A stretch of DNA of 64,000 nt from Anniella stebbinsi (Eukaryota > Chordata > Lepidosauria > Squamata > Anniellidae), in the NCBI GenBank assembly GCA_029215795.1, contig JARDYH010000002.1, positions 274,172,310-274,236,309 on the forward strand, in the 5' to 3' direction. The notes beneath the pieces are model-generated. The model made no database searches. It was not told the origin of the DNA and was given only the letters and a program-made list of their open reading frames with translations. Made by a program: the position numbers and the translations under genes. Below are positions 11,906-23,859 of this stretch, one piece after another. Position 1 is the first letter of the stretch; every line of letters begins with the position of its first letter.

Positions 11906-12532
11906 TTTATTCCTCTATATGTGCCTCTCTGGTCTGGCACATGTGTGCGTGATTCTACAATATAACAACTTCCATGTCCTTTGTTTTATCTGTGCCACAT
12001 GGCTGAGCTCTGCAACAGCCATATCCCAATAGCATCCAATTTTGGGGTGGTGCTTTCAATGCTTCTGAAAAATTCTAAATGCACCCACAATCCCATGAAG
12101 GATCCTGCAAAGAACTACCACTATGTAGGATAGAGGTTCAGCTGAAGTTTCAGGTGGGGAGAACAAGAATCTCTAGGGGAAGGACAGAATGACAGGAAAG
12201 GGCTATTTAGTGCTTGGCTTGGGAGCGTTTGCCATGGCCTCTGCCAGATGCTCTTCCGTTCCTCCACCAGGCTCCATACCCTGACTCATGAGGCCCCACT
12301 CTGTATCTCCCAGCTCTGCCTCCTATGTCTCAGGAGATCTTGCAACCTTAATTACTACATTCCACATGCTCCATCCCTCGTAACATGAAGTCCTTTGCTG
12401 CAAGTTTATTCTGGCCAGTGATTCTTTTACAGTAGTGGTCACTAGCGACATCAGAGAAATCTGCGATGGAATCCAATGAGTTCAGAGTTTTATGAATCTG
12501 AGCTGGGGATTTTGCAGCAGATCTAGGCAGGA
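11906..12532. other. Intergenic DNA without a recognised gene
   Basis: No supported gene or repeat was seen. Confidence 0.45.
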
Positions 12533-12655
12533 TCTACACTACTGCTTTAAAACGGTTTATAATGGTTTTGACAACTGTTGGGGCCCAGGACAAACTCCTT
12601 ATACAGTTTTCAACCGCTTTCAAAGTGTTATATCCTGCTTGGTGTAGATCTGGCC
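12533..12655. repeat. Complete single copy of the tctacac MITE
   Basis: The ends ggatctacactactgc and ggtgtagatctgg are inverted repeats. The interior holds aaaacggtttataatgg, gttggggcccaggac and ttcaaagtgttatatcctg. It is the monomer form of the dimer at 6112-6350. Confidence 0.75.
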
Positions 12656-14248
12656 CAGCTTTTCCTGAGCTGCACGGATTCCACAGACTTTGTGGGACAG
12701 CTGTTTTTAAAAAACAAAAAAAAAAAGGATTTTATGCAAATTTAATCATCAAAGAAAAATTATGCTGCTCAGTGTAATATATACAAATGCAGTTGCCATT
12801 TTCAGGAATCGAGGAAATCAAATATTAAGACGGACAAAATTTGTTTAATCCCTGCTGTTTCCAAAAGCCAGGAAACTGTGGGTCTTGAATGCATCTGTAT
12901 AAGTTAAATGGAATACAAAAAGGCTGTGCTCTGCCATTAATGGATGAGAGCCACCATTTGCCCTCTCCAAAATAAAGACTTCAGCCAGGTCAAGAAGATT
13001 TTAGGAGTGTCTCCTTTGGCTCCACCATGCAAACAAGTAATTGCTGAAAGAAAAAGAAAAGAAAAACGCTTTGATCTTAGGGACGTGCTAATTTGTAAGA
13101 TCTGGGCGTTGTTAAGAACTTTAGAAGCAAAAGAATCAGTACATAAACAACCTTTATCTGGAAGGCTATTACTGACGCACTATTCTCTGGACACATTCAT
13201 TTACACAATTATTTGAAGACAAGACAATGTGTCAATAAAGGAATTAGACCAGACACCTTGAGTCCATCAGGTTTATCTCAGTTTGCAGACGGGAGCAGTA
13301 GGTGACATACAAGTCACAGAAGATACTTCAAAGTTTCCAGGGCTTTAGGTTTTCCACAGAAGCCAAACAACATTTACTGCTTTGGTAGCAACAAACAATG
13401 TGTCGGGAGAACACAGCTGGAAGATGAAAGTCTAGTCCACTTAGCAAACACAAAGCTTTCACATCTAGTATTCTTTATCCAGATTTCATGCAATTGTTGT
13501 TGGCTTTTGAAAATTGGAAATGATTTCTAACTTTCATCTTGACCATTTTGAAAGGAATGCTTATTTTTAAAGAATGTAGTAAGTAAAAAAAGTAGCGTTC
13601 TTAAACCAATGGAAAGCTGGAAGCTTTGTTGCTTGTTGTTTCTACAAACACAGTGTGCTCACAGTAAAAGGTGAGGATCATTTTACAAGGATAAACTAAT
13701 CTCTGTAACAGCTTGGACTTCTGCAGGCAATCATTCCTCCTTCCCAACAAGCAATTTGTAATGACTTGTAGCCATGAAGTCACTTAGAAAAGCCCTCAAA
13801 ATTTCCAAGATGCTTGCAAGATGCAATGAAATATCTCAGATCACTGAAGAAACATTTCACCCCAGTATTTGGCATGACATGATATCGTCACTGGTGCCGC
13901 TTGATGTCTGTTTGTGGCCTGGCATAAACGGTGGCCCAAAGTTCTTGCATCCTGGACTGAATGAGAGTACTTGGCAAGCATCTTGTCTTGAGATCTTGCG
14001 CATCTCATCACATATGCAGGAAGAGGTTCAAAAAGATGGAATTCATCAAACTGCACCAAAATTAGTTTAACACATAATAATCAGGCAACAGTTTGAATAC
14101 ACTCAGGCAAAGAATTCTAAACCTCCAGCCTGTACCTGAAATTAATATTAAGTTTAGTGGCCAGATAGGTTTTCAGTTCACTCAGTCACCTTGCCCACAG
14201 TTGGCAATCCGAGTCCCCACTGCCATGGCTTCTCATTTCATATGGAGG
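12656..14248. other. Intergenic DNA without a recognised gene
   Basis: Mostly unique-looking sequence. An A-run lies at 12709-12726. A 98-codon frame (13774-14070, plus) overlaps a 72-codon frame on the other strand. Neither shows a family motif, signal peptide or splice context that would support a gene. Confidence 0.45.
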
Positions 14249-14556
14249 GTGGGCTGAATTTCCATGTGAGGCTTCTCGCTGCGGTTGCAGCTGCCATTTT
14301 AAATATTCAGTGGGGAAGGGGCGCCGTAGCTTGTTGTTACATGCGAACCTGGCAAGTGTGGATTGTTGAGGTGGTTGAAAGCCACACAGAATCCATAGGC
14401 TTTTTTAGGGTTGTAACTGGCTTGGCAGCCACCCCTTACCAGGTTTGCATGTAACAACAAGCTACGGTGCCCCACCACCACCACACACTGAATATTCAAA
14501 ATATATATATTCAAATATTCACCACAACAAGAAGCCACACATGGAAATTCGCCCAC
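14249..14556. repeat. Fold-back MITE with long arms
   Basis: The outer ends gtgggctgaatttccatgtg and its near complement (catggaaattcgcccac) form the terminal arms. Inner arms at about 14328-14355 and 14438-14471 include gtagcttgttgttacatgc and the complement gcatgtaacaacaagctac. It has no coding capacity. Related sequences lie at 18365-18545, 37200-37560 and 39350-39535. Confidence 0.75.
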
Positions 14557-14739
14557 AGTCTCATTTTGTTACATGTGAACCAGGCCAGAGGCTTCATATC
14601 GCCAAGGATTTCAATCACTGACAAGTACTGGTCTAATTGGACTGAATCCCCTCTCTATTTTTTTGTCTCACTTAGAACGAGAACTTCTTCCTTTGATCCT
14701 TTAGTCAAAACCCTATAAAAACCCTCTACTCCAAGTCAG
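14557..14739. other. Short intergenic spacer
   Basis: No recognised feature. Confidence 0.4.
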
Positions 14740-15010
14740 TGTTCCCGTTACCCCACCATTCCCACTGAGTCTTACATCACTCCTGAAACCACTTGGCCCC
14801 ATTTGGAACAGAGGGGAGGTAAATGAGCGGTTTCCAGAGGCTCCAGAAATCATGCACTTCCCCCTTTTGTCCCAATGGCGGATGCCCTTAACACAACGGG
14901 GGGAAATGCATGATTTCATGATCGACTGGGGGGGGGGGCTGCTGAGCACTTGCCGAGACCTCCCAAGCACTTGGCAGTAGTCTGCGCTGGCAGCTGGGGC
15001 GCCGAACTGC
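14740..15010. repeat. GC-rich decayed transposon-like segment
   Basis: It shares words such as tttccagaggc, a tgca-flanked cttccccc and gcggat-gccctta with the segment at 5816-6110. It also contains a run of G at 14930-14938. It is probably the remains of the same non-autonomous family; this is a weak call. Confidence 0.35.
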
Positions 15011-15019
15011 TTGTGACAA

Positions 15020-15600
15020 CCCTAGTCCAGAGGGTGATGCTAGGCAAGCTATTGTACTTCGGAGCACCACAAGGTTTCATTCGGTCCCCTGTTCTCTTTA
15101 TATAATACCAATGAGTGAAATCATCTGGAGATCTGGACTAAAGTATCATCAATATGTGGATTGCATGCAACTCTTTTTTCTCTGTTTTCTAATCCTAAAG
15201 AGAAAAACCCTACACGGGTGTCTTAGAACAGTTTTTTGGGTGGATAAGAGCTAAGTAGCAGGAACTTAATCTAGACAAGATGGAAGTGTTGTTTATTGGG
15301 AAATTTACTGATCTGGATGGTGACGTACCACTGATTCTGGATGGGGTTGAATTTTACTTAAAGGCACACCGCTTGGGAGTGCTCCCAGATTTACAGCTTT
15401 CTATGGAAGCACAAATGTCAGCAGTAGCTAGAAGTGCTTTGTAGCAGCTTTGGCTAGTTCATCAGCTGTGACCTCATCTAGAAAAATCAAACCTTGCTTC
15501 TCAAACACATGCTTTGATTATCTCAAGACTAGATTACTGTAATGTGCTCTCTGGAGGGCTGTCCTTAAAGACATTTGTGGTAGAGAACTCGGAATTTCAT
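15020..15600 (+). mobile_element. L2/CR1-like LINE reverse-transcriptase fragment
   Basis: Broken frames give FGAPQGFIRSPVLFI, matching the conserved G-x-P-Q-G-S block of RT. Next comes MSEIIWRSGLKYHQYVDC, in which the usual Y-A-D-D has decayed to Y-V-D-C. Later text corresponds to the L-G-V-L-x-D and A-L-I-I-S-R-L-D-Y-C-N-V-L blocks, ending near 15560. Multiple frameshifts and stops make it inactive. It precedes in protein order the block kept at 3590-4215. Confidence 0.7.
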
Positions 15601-17319
15601 ACCTTTGAAAATTACTGTTGATGATCAATGAATGATCAAGAACTTATGAACAGCTATAATCAGAAACAAACCTGGAAAAGTTAGTATAGTCTTTGAGTTG
15701 GTGATAGGCATCTTGGGTGCCACTCTTGGTTTTAGGGTCAACACTAAAGTATCTCACTTAGTTGCAAATAGATTTGGAATCAGCAGGTCAAAATCATTTT
15801 TTTTAAAAAAAACACTCAAGCAAACAAATTCCTCTTAAAACTTGGGAAATCTTCTTGTCCAGTGTACATACAAAAAGATATGTGCACTGAAGAACCAAGA
15901 AAATAGTCTGAAATGTTTCTAATAAAGTATTTAACAAACAACAATTCTCATTGCATTTTGATCACAAGACCTTGCCTTCTTCAGAGGAAAAAGCTGGTAG
16001 GAATGACCATTTGCTTTCCAAATGTACTAGGGATGCAATCCTTCCTATGCATGTTTAGAGATGAAAAAGTCCTACAACTCCCAGCATTACCCAGGCCAAC
16101 ATGGCTGGCAAGAGCATGTTGAGAATTGTAGGCTATTATCTATCTAAATATGCATAGGATTGTGCCCTTAAAGTAATTTTGGAAAGTACCTAAAAGCCTA
16201 TAACCTTTTGATTTCAGTAGAACTCAGACAACTGCACACATCTTTGGTTAGAATGCACTCCATATCTATAGTATGAGTGGGTCCTGTCCACTGGAGCTTA
16301 CCAGGAGCATCTGGCTGGCCAGACTGAATGCTGGACTAGATCCAGCATGACAATTGTGTTCTTGGAATATGTAACTGAAAAACACTATGATTTCATATCT
16401 ATTCCATCCCACCCACGTTGGACTTGTTTATTCCTGCAACATCTTTTCCTGCTTTGTCTTGCCTCATACATGATCATTTATGATCAGGGATCTAAAATAA
16501 GGTAGTAAAGGGAAAGGTTTTTGCATTGTTTTTTTTTCCTTCCAGGATGAAGGTAACATTCCATTATGCAAGAATTTTCATATATTTTTTTCTTCTATGC
16601 CCACATGAGTTCATGATGAAAGAGGTTAATAACTGCTTGAGGGTTACAATTACAAATATATTGGCCTAATTACAATCATAGTTACCTAACTGCACTATTA
16701 ACATTAATGAAGGCAGTTTGAATGGTCTCATCCAGGAATACACTGGAATGCCAATGACTAATCTTAGACTAAAAGGCAAACCTCAAAATCAAACTGTTAA
16801 ACCAGTGATTGCTCATTCTTCATCCCATCTTTTCAAATGCAACATACAAACATGAATGTAAATATGTACAGAAACGTTCATTTACTATTATAATCTTTCT
16901 ATTGTGATTTTTTAAAAAATCTAATAGCCTCATTGGACAATTTTTTTGAGCAGCTGTAAGTTACAGGGGATTGAACGTCTTTTCTCAAGGAAGCTCTTTT
17001 GTTGCAGGTAGACTGCATTTTCTCATTACAATATTCTGCTGCTTGGAAGATGTGATTCTGTACCACTACTCTCCAGCTTCTGCATCCATTGTGATGGCAG
17101 CTGGTTCACCCATGCAAGTAGATCATTTGATCTTTCATCAGTTGTGTCAGCTGTGTGTTGAGCCGTTTCCACTGAAACAGATTGATATGAACATTGATCA
17201 ATCTGTGATGGCTCATGCAAGTCATCAGTTAATGTCACAGCCAATGAATTATGAACATGCATGCATGCATGAACTAGACCAAAGAATGTTATATGAAATG
17301 TGGCTGTTTAGCATTTACT
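15601..17319. other. Intergenic DNA with small repeat fragments
   Basis: Near 16060-16145 there is a fragment with tcctacaactcccagca. At 16290-16372 there is a fragment with tgctggactagatccagca, a word common to dispersed reptile repeats. An open frame of 116 codons at 16971-17321 lacks any recognised domain. No gene is supported. Confidence 0.45.
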
Positions 17320-17470
17320 AGACAGTACCCCTGACACAAGGAGTGGCCATAGCCTCATGACTGAGCACAAAGTTTGCACAAATAAGGTTCCAATTCAATC
17401 CCTGGCATCTCCGAGGTAGATGATGGAACAGACCTCTGTCTGAGACCCTGGAAAGACAACATCTGGGATC
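17320..17470 (+). mobile_element. tRNA-derived SINE (type B), 3' truncated
   Basis: A worn tRNA-like head (catgactgagcacaaagttt) leads to a B-box-like ggttccaattcaatccctgg. The SINE body follows with gacctctgtctgagaccctgg. The order matches the copy at 56020-56187. Confidence 0.7.
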
Positions 17471-17475
17471 AAGCA

Positions 17476-17780
17476 ACACACTAACCCACACTCAGTGGTG
17501 GTTGTTGAACCATGGGTTGTTTTTTGAACCATGGATTAGCATGTTGTCCAAACCCAGGACATTTTCTGCAGGGTGGCTTGTTAACCATGCAGTGTGGCTT
17601 ATTTTTTTCTTCAAACAAGCCACTAGAGAACCCATGGTTTGTTGTTGGGTTATTCAGAGTGGTTAACAAGCCACCCTGTGGAAAATCTCCTGGGTTTGGA
17701 CAACACAGTAACCCACAGTTCACCAACAACCCACACTCAACCACTGAGTGTGGGTTAGTGTGCTGTGTGAACCCAGATAA
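17476..17780. repeat. Fold-back MITE (cacactaaccca arms), copy 1
   Basis: The ends cacactaacccacactcagt (from about 17478) and actgagtgtgggttagtgtg (to about 17763) are inverted repeats. Inner arms pair gtggcttgttaacca with tggttaacaagccac, and aacccatgg with its complement. Nearly the whole element can fold into one hairpin. A sister copy lies at 32095-32405. Confidence 0.75.
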
Positions 17781-17794
17781 TCAAAATAGACTAT

Positions 17795-18350
17795 GGTCCT
17801 GTTCAGATGTGCATGGAGGATGGATGGGTAGGGGAACTATGGAGAGGGGAGGGGTATAAGAACCATGACAAGCAGTCCCATCACATGATCACAGAATCAC
17901 ATGGCGCCATGTGGTTCCACTACCAACCCCATCCATAGTTACCTATAACTCCTCCATGCAGTTTAACTGCATGTCCCACCATCCTCCATGCTCTGAATGT
18001 GTGCCCAGCAAATGCTCCATTAAAAAGTATGGGGAAAATGGCTGCCAACCATAGAGAAAGTCCACAGCAGCAAGAGCAATGCTGGAAATGGCAGTCACTC
18101 TTGCCGGTGAACTCTATGGTCATACCATTTTATTTTTTTTTTATTTTTTTTGTCAAAATACTCATCACGTTCCCAACAACCCATAGACCAGTGTGGAAAT
18201 CTGCTACCCCTCCTGTAGAAGGTGGGTAGTAGGCATGGGTATGCTCCCCATGATGGGGAAGCAAATCTCCCACCACACAACATGGTAACTCACTGTGGAT
18301 TGGATTTCTGAGTGATCCATGGTGGGTTAGCACGTTGTCTGAACAGGCCC
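17795..18350. mobile_element. Non-autonomous DNA transposon with ctgttcaga ends
   Basis: The left end ggtcctgttcagatg and right end gtctgaacaggccc are inverted repeats of about 13 bp. The interior is non-coding with a T-run at 18128-18151. A shortened relative with the same right end (gttatctgaacaggccc) lies at 49865-50010, and worn pieces lie at 35776-35965. A target-site duplication could not be read. Confidence 0.6.
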
Positions 18351-18364
18351 AATTACAATCAAGG

Positions 18365-18545
18365 AGGAGGAAAGAAGTCATGGTGGCTTATTTCCCCCAC
18401 CGCATGTGACAGGCACTTGCCAGGGGGATTTGCATAATTATCCTCATCAGCACAGCAAGCCATATCATGCGAACCTGGTGAAGGTGATTTGTTGCCATGG
18501 TTAACAAGCCACTTAGAACCCATGGACTGTTTTAGGGTTACCTGA
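18365..18545. repeat. MITE fragment
   Basis: It contains ggtggcttatttccccc, catatcatgcgaacctgg and ggttaacaagccac. These are shared with the fold-back elements at 14249-14556, 37200-37665 and 39350-39535. Confidence 0.55.
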
Positions 18546-19468
18546 ACAAATAGTCTAGCCTGATATAAGGCAGTTTTCTATGCTGCTGTGAAATCACAAA
18601 TAATAAGTGACATACAACTTTCCACAGTTTGTCTCTTTTGAAATTTTGTAAGATGTATAAAGGAGAAAATAAAACATTGGTATGACTACTGCTTGGCTAG
18701 GCATTGTAAGTAACCTATCACATGCTGGTTGTTTGGCATTCCTCAGTCCACAACCAAATCAAATAACTTTTCTACATCACTTTTATCTTGCAAGGTATTG
18801 TTTTCTTATCCTGCAGCAAATTAAGGCCATTCTCAATGTTATCTTATACTGAGTATTTTGAAAGTGGGGGTCACTTGCCAGTTTAAATGATAAAAAAGTG
18901 TTGAAATCATGGGTGGACATGTGACTCTTCCCAGTACTCAGATCTGTATTCTGGGATGATCTCTCTGGAGACTGCAGGTATGGCTGTGGGCATAATGCAT
19001 GAGTCTACAACGGAGATGTTAATTTTTATTGAGTATTCAAAAACTTACATCACAGGAGAGGTAGTTTTAGCCTGTTAGTAATAATAGAAATGTAAAAAGT
19101 ACTGTCATCTGTAATTGATGTCTGGTTTTAAAACAAAATGCATTCTGTTATGTCAGGCATAATGAAGATCAAGCTTTTTTTAAAAAAACAACAACAACAA
19201 CCAAAATTCCAGCTTTTCCAAATAGAGTTGATGATGTACTACTGTGTCTTGCTTGAGATCAATTTACGACTGGCAAAAATTGAGAACTTACTTTTCGAGT
19301 AGAAAATCAAAAGTATCAGTATAGGGAATACTCATGGTTTCAGTATCACTCCTCTTAATAGCAAACTCAGGTGGTGAATGCTGCCAAGATTGTAGCAAAA
19401 ACAGTGTCATGGAGAAATAACAGGGAAATATCAGCATACCTGTGGAAACACTGAGGTTTGCAGAATAT
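18546..19468. other. Intergenic DNA without a recognised gene
   Basis: No supported gene. A short T-run and CAA repeat lie near 19175-19202. Confidence 0.45.
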
Positions 19469-19488
19469 TAGATAGATAGATGATAGAT

Positions 19489-19545
<57 letters not shown>

Positions 19546-19583
19546 GATAGATAGATAGATGATAGATAGATAGATAGATATAG
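19469..19583. repeat. GATA tetranucleotide microsatellite
   Basis: About 115 bp of gata/taga repeat with three interruptions (gatgata and gattaga type). On the minus strand it reads as Y-L-S-I open frame, which is a repeat artefact. Confidence 0.95.
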
Positions 19584-20179
19584 ACAAATGCACACACACC
19601 CTAATGGAGCATTCCCGCTCCCCTCAAAAAAGGCCTGTGGGGATTGAGTATGCTTACTAGTCACAAAATGTAGAGTGAGAATAGGAAAAGAAAAATGAAA
19701 TATAGGGATGGGTGGACAGAGAGGTGTGAATTGCCCTGGTTAGGGGTATGGCTGGCTGGAACTCTGGAAAAGAGCACTTCTTTTGGGAGGAAGGATGCAC
19801 TGTAACATTTTGTTGCAGTCCCACTTATGTTACTATTATAGGGAATGCTCCTAAATGTGATTTTAAAAACATGTATTCTTCAGCTCACTGTAATAATGAA
19901 TCTAGACAGCAATGGCTGTCACTGCTGAGAGTCGTTCCAACTTGAGTTATAAAAGTATTGTTGCCTTCCCAGGAAAGGTCCCCCCGTACTTGACCTCATA
20001 TGAGATGAGATGGCTTTTGACTAGGTGCAGGCTGAATTCACTCCAGTTGATAGAGGTGAAGGCACGCTAGAGTGCTGCATTTGCTGTTATCACCCGGCGC
20101 GAGTGGGAAAGCGGCTGGCCTACAACGAGGCGGGAGGACAATGCAGAGGGCAACGGGGGATGACACAGAGGAGGCAGCA
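19584..20179. other. Intergenic DNA without a recognised gene
   Basis: No supported gene. GC content rises after about 20,090 toward the following repeat. Confidence 0.4.
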
Positions 20180-20375
20180 GGTAAGCAGGGAGAGTGGGGG
20201 AAGGGAAGGGAGAGTGGGGGAAGGGAGGGGAGAGCGGGGAGAGTGGGAGGGAGTGGTGTGCACGGATCCGGATTGGATCCGGATCCGAGTTGGATCGGGC
20301 CCGATCCAGACCTGAAAGATCCGGATCCGGATCAGATGGGGGGGCGTTCACAGCCCTAATTCAAAGTAATGTCTG
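20180..20375. repeat. GGGAGAGTGG minisatellite and GATCCGGAT array
   Basis: At 20185-20255 a roughly 20-bp unit (gggagagtgggggaaggga) repeats imperfectly three times. At 20262-20336 overlapping ggatccggat/atccggatcc words form a dense self-complementary array. The tail cgttcacagccctaa resembles the ctgtgcacatccctaa end of the element at 21097-21817, so this may be the right part of a related element. Confidence 0.55.
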
Positions 20376-20394
20376 TTTTGACCCTACCTTTCTA

Positions 20395-20536
20395 CACCAT
20401 AGGGGTGTAATACACACCATCAGCGCACAGGGAGTGAGGGAGGGTGATCCTGGAAGTACCTAATACACACCATCGATGCACAGGGACCAACCGGGGGCCA
20501 TGCCAGGTAAGATGCCTGGTGTGGAAAGGGCCTCTT
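20395..20536 (+). mobile_element. Right-end fragment of the GGCCCTTTC-ended transposon
   Basis: It contains aggggtgtaatacacacc and ends gcctggtgtggaaagggcc, matching the right end of the elements at 8511-9017 and 23304-23833. A taatacacaccatc block occurs twice (20407 and 20460), so it carries an internal partial duplication. Confidence 0.6.
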
Positions 20537-21096
20537 CTCCCGCATACTTTAAAAGAGTTTTGAAAAGTGGTCTTGTACTGTGGCATGAGTGTTAATATGC
20601 AGGGGGGAAATGCTGAGAACAGGGAATTTTTTACCCAATATTCAAGTTGGCCAAGGGGTTTGTTTGGTTGTTTGGTTGCCTACTCTGTGCTGAATCTCTA
20701 GGACTGACTGGCTTTAGCTAGGTGGTGCTGTTAAATACATTGGAATTGGTCTCAACATTGGTGGGGCAATGCAGGTAGGACTCATAGAGACTGAGTCAGC
20801 AGTAAGTACCTGAAGGTATCTTCAAGATGAAATGGTTCTCATGACTTGCTAGTCTTGGGTGAAATCTACACATCATAGTGAAAGCACCTCCTCCCACCTG
20901 GAGTGTGCATCGAAGCCTCTCGATTCACATGACGTTTCTTTAAATCTGCCCCGAAGCCCTGAATACAATGTTTCTCTCCTCTGTCACAGCGGCCCTTTTA
21001 ACCCATCTTAATATGATGGTTACCTGATATTGCTAGTAATGTATCAATGATGCACTGTTCCCTCCCTGCCCCCATTTGCTGCCCATATATGGTTAC
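20537..21096. other. Intergenic DNA without a recognised gene
   Basis: No supported gene or clear repeat was seen. Confidence 0.45.
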
Positions 21097-21817
21097 TAGG
21101 GATGTGTATCATATCGGGTCCAATGTCTAATAACGAACTGATAAGGCCATTATCGGACATCCAATGACTGATAATGATTATTCCCTAAGGAGGCCCTATC
21201 TGATCGGATCCGATATCCATATGTCCAATAACTATCGGATATATCAGATTTTCGGACCGCCATTTCAGGTGTTTTCCCCATCAGCTTGCATTAGGGGAAA
21301 GAAAGCTTTCCTCCAATGCAAGTCTATGGGGAAAAACACTGGGCCGGCACTCCCTCTCTCCCCCCACTCATGCTTCCTCCTCTCACTCGTGCTCCTTACC
21401 TGCTGCCACCGTCACTCCGTAGTACTGCAAAACAGGCTTTCCAGCCTGTTCCTCAGTACAGAGACGTGGCGAGTGATGACATCATCACTAGGCACGTCTC
21501 TGAAGTGAGGAACAGGCCAGAAAGCCTGTTCAGCAGTACTACGGACTGGCGGCAGCGGTGATGACGGCAGCGGTGGTGACGGTGGCAGGTAAGGAGCGCG
21601 AGTGGGGGGAGGGAGCGCTTTCTTTCAACCAATGCAAGCCTATGGGGAAAACACCTGAAATGGCGGTCCGTAATCGGATCGGAACTTCCAATATTTATTG
21701 GATATTGGATACAATCAAATCCGGGTCCCCCCCCCCCCCCCGATATGATCGGAACCAATATTTTTAATATTGGAAATTTCGATCCGATTCCAAAATTTCT
21801 GGCTGTGCACATCCCTA
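21097..21817. mobile_element. hAT-like non-autonomous transposon with 8-bp TSD
   Basis: The element starts tagggatgtg and ends cacatcccta, a 10-bp terminal inverted repeat. The flanking 8-mers are atggttac (21089-21096) and atagttac (21818-21825), matching at 7 of 8 bases. The interior is a long imperfect fold-back: ccgccatttcaggtgttttcc near 21260 pairs with ggaaaacacctgaaatggcgg near 21645, and gcaagtctatgggg has a related copy gcaagcctatgggg. A C-run lies at 21728-21741. No transposase is encoded. Eight-base duplications are typical of hAT elements. Confidence 0.7.
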
Positions 21818-21825
21818 ATAGTTAC

Positions 21826-23303
21826 CTTTTCATTAAAACTTCTTAGCCAATGGCTGCTCAGTACACTTTCAGCGTGAAGTGGAGTAATCTTTTCTTCCAA
21901 ACTTTCCATGTCTCCGCTTGTCCTAAGACTAGGCCTTTTTGTTGGGAAATCGGAACTAGCAAGGAAAGGATTCCCTTTGAAGCCTAAATGGAGCACTTCA
22001 AGTTGTGGGACTCAAGAGGCAAGGGCATCCCTCAACCCGTAAAGGTGTGACTAGAGGCCAGGGACATCCACTGCAGTGTCTCTGGGTCAGACTTGCCCTT
22101 ATTAACTAACCTTAAGAAGATCCACACAGCTTTCACCATGGCAAATCTCTCTTGATGTTAACTTAATAAGATTGTGGCCCTAGTTTTACCCAACCTCTTG
22201 TGCCTTACCTCTTTATTTATAGGTACGGTTGCAATAATCATTCCTTCTCTCTCTAAACATTGCTTCCATAGATTCCAGAAACATAATCCCAGCTGCAAGA
22301 AAGGTTTGTTTGTACATTCAAGCAAGCATTCTGCCCTATCCTCTTTCCTTGGTGTTCTCCTCCAAATATGGGGCTAATTATTAAATTAGAATTTATGCTG
22401 ATACTGTAGAAGGCTTAATTGCATAAATAGAAACTTTTTTATTCATTAATTTCTTTTCCCCTTTCACTGATGAGAACAATCTGCTTTTTCCTATAGTTAA
22501 CTGTTCTTTCTTGTCAGTGAAGAACATTACATTCTGCTCTATTAGTAAAATTAAATGGTATAAAAGTGGCTAATGACCTGTCCTGGGAATTGAGAAGATT
22601 ACATTTTCAAATCATTTTAATTTTGAACTGTCCAACTCAGTCAGTTTAACTTTACAGCAGGGACTTATAGTTTCCAGCAAAAGGGCTCATTAGAACCAAG
22701 TGTTGATATATTTTAATGTAATTTTTATTTTCTTAATAAACCAAGCTTCAGGTTCAAATAATAAATGTGACATCCAGAGCTTAAATTCATTGAAGCATCC
22801 CAAGAAGAAGATTGAAATTGTATAAAATGGTAAAACGGCAAAATCTGTATTGATGGTTTGATGATTCATAGCAACCAGCACTGCAAGTTACACCAGACAA
22901 TCTGAATTTCTGACACTGGAGTTACTTTTATGTTGGAAACTGTATGAGCCCTGTTTATAGCTTATGTGTGATGAACACACACATCTGTTTCTGTTTCATC
23001 ACATGCATGTTTATCACATAAGAATGACATGCAGGATTTGTGCACATTTCCTACATAGAGGTAACATCTATGAGCAAGAATAGTTCATCTTGTGAAAGTA
23101 AAGAACATTTGAGAAAGAGATGTGAAAATGACTACTTGTGGATATCAACTGAAATTAAAGAACGCAACAGACTGTAATGGGACTACTGAGACTATGGACT
23201 GCATTTCCCAACGCCCCCTGCAGTGACTTGTGTCACTGATCTGGAAAAGGGGAGTTGAGAAGAAGAAAACAAGGCTGTAGGGAAAGGAGAAAAGAGAGAC
23301 AAA
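21826..23303. other. Intergenic DNA without a recognised gene
   Basis: AT-rich, unique-looking sequence with no supported gene. Confidence 0.45.
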
Positions 23304-23833
23304 GGCCCTTTCTACACCAGAGGGGTGTAGAGGGCCGGGAGCACGCGAACCCGGAAGTAGCAACTTCTGGGTTTGTCCCATTCAATGCACATCAGGGCAC
23401 GACATCCCAGGTCATTGGATGTCACGCCCGCCATTTTGTTTCAAAGAAGAAAAGTGCTCATGCGCTCCAGTGCAACTGTAGGTATTAAAGAAACTGCGCA
23501 CAATCACGCCCCCTCCCCCCTCCGCCATCCTGGGGATGGTGAATGCGATAGCTCCCTCTCTCCTGATGGCCACAGAGCCACACGGTGTGGCTCTGTGGCC
23601 ATTGGTTTTGCCACACTTACTCACGAGTAAGCACGGCAGTACTAGGGTGGGCGGGCACATTCTTCTGCAGTCCCGGGAAGTTCCCTGGACCGTGGAACAA
23701 TTCAGGATTTTTCTGGTTCCCAGGGAACCAGGAAAAATCCCGTGCCCGCCCCCGGTACTCCATGTGCATCATGCGGACTCACAGGGAGCAGCCAGGGTCC
23801 ATCCCAGGCATTTCGCCTGATGTGGAAAGGGCC
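23304..23833. mobile_element. Non-autonomous DNA transposon, GGCCCTTTC-ended family, copy 2
   Basis: The ends are ggccctttctacaccag and gatgtggaaagggcc. Three-base flanks aaa (23301-23303) and aaa (23834-23836) fit a 3-bp target duplication. Internal hairpins include ccacagagccacac with gtgtggctctgtgg (23569-23599) and tttttctggttccc with gggaaccaggaaaaa (23707-23737). It shares most of its blocks with copy 1 at 8511-9017. It is non-coding. Confidence 0.8.
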
Positions 23834-23859
23834 AAAGACAGAGACAGAGACTAAACTTC

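Noticed and set aside
13774..14070. 98-codon plus frame overlapped by a 72-codon minus frame
   Set aside because: Neither matches a known protein. No frame-specific conservation can be judged from one sequence, so neither is called a gene.
19469..19583. Regular repeats resembling a CRISPR array
   Set aside because: It is a pure GATA microsatellite without spacers of unique sequence.
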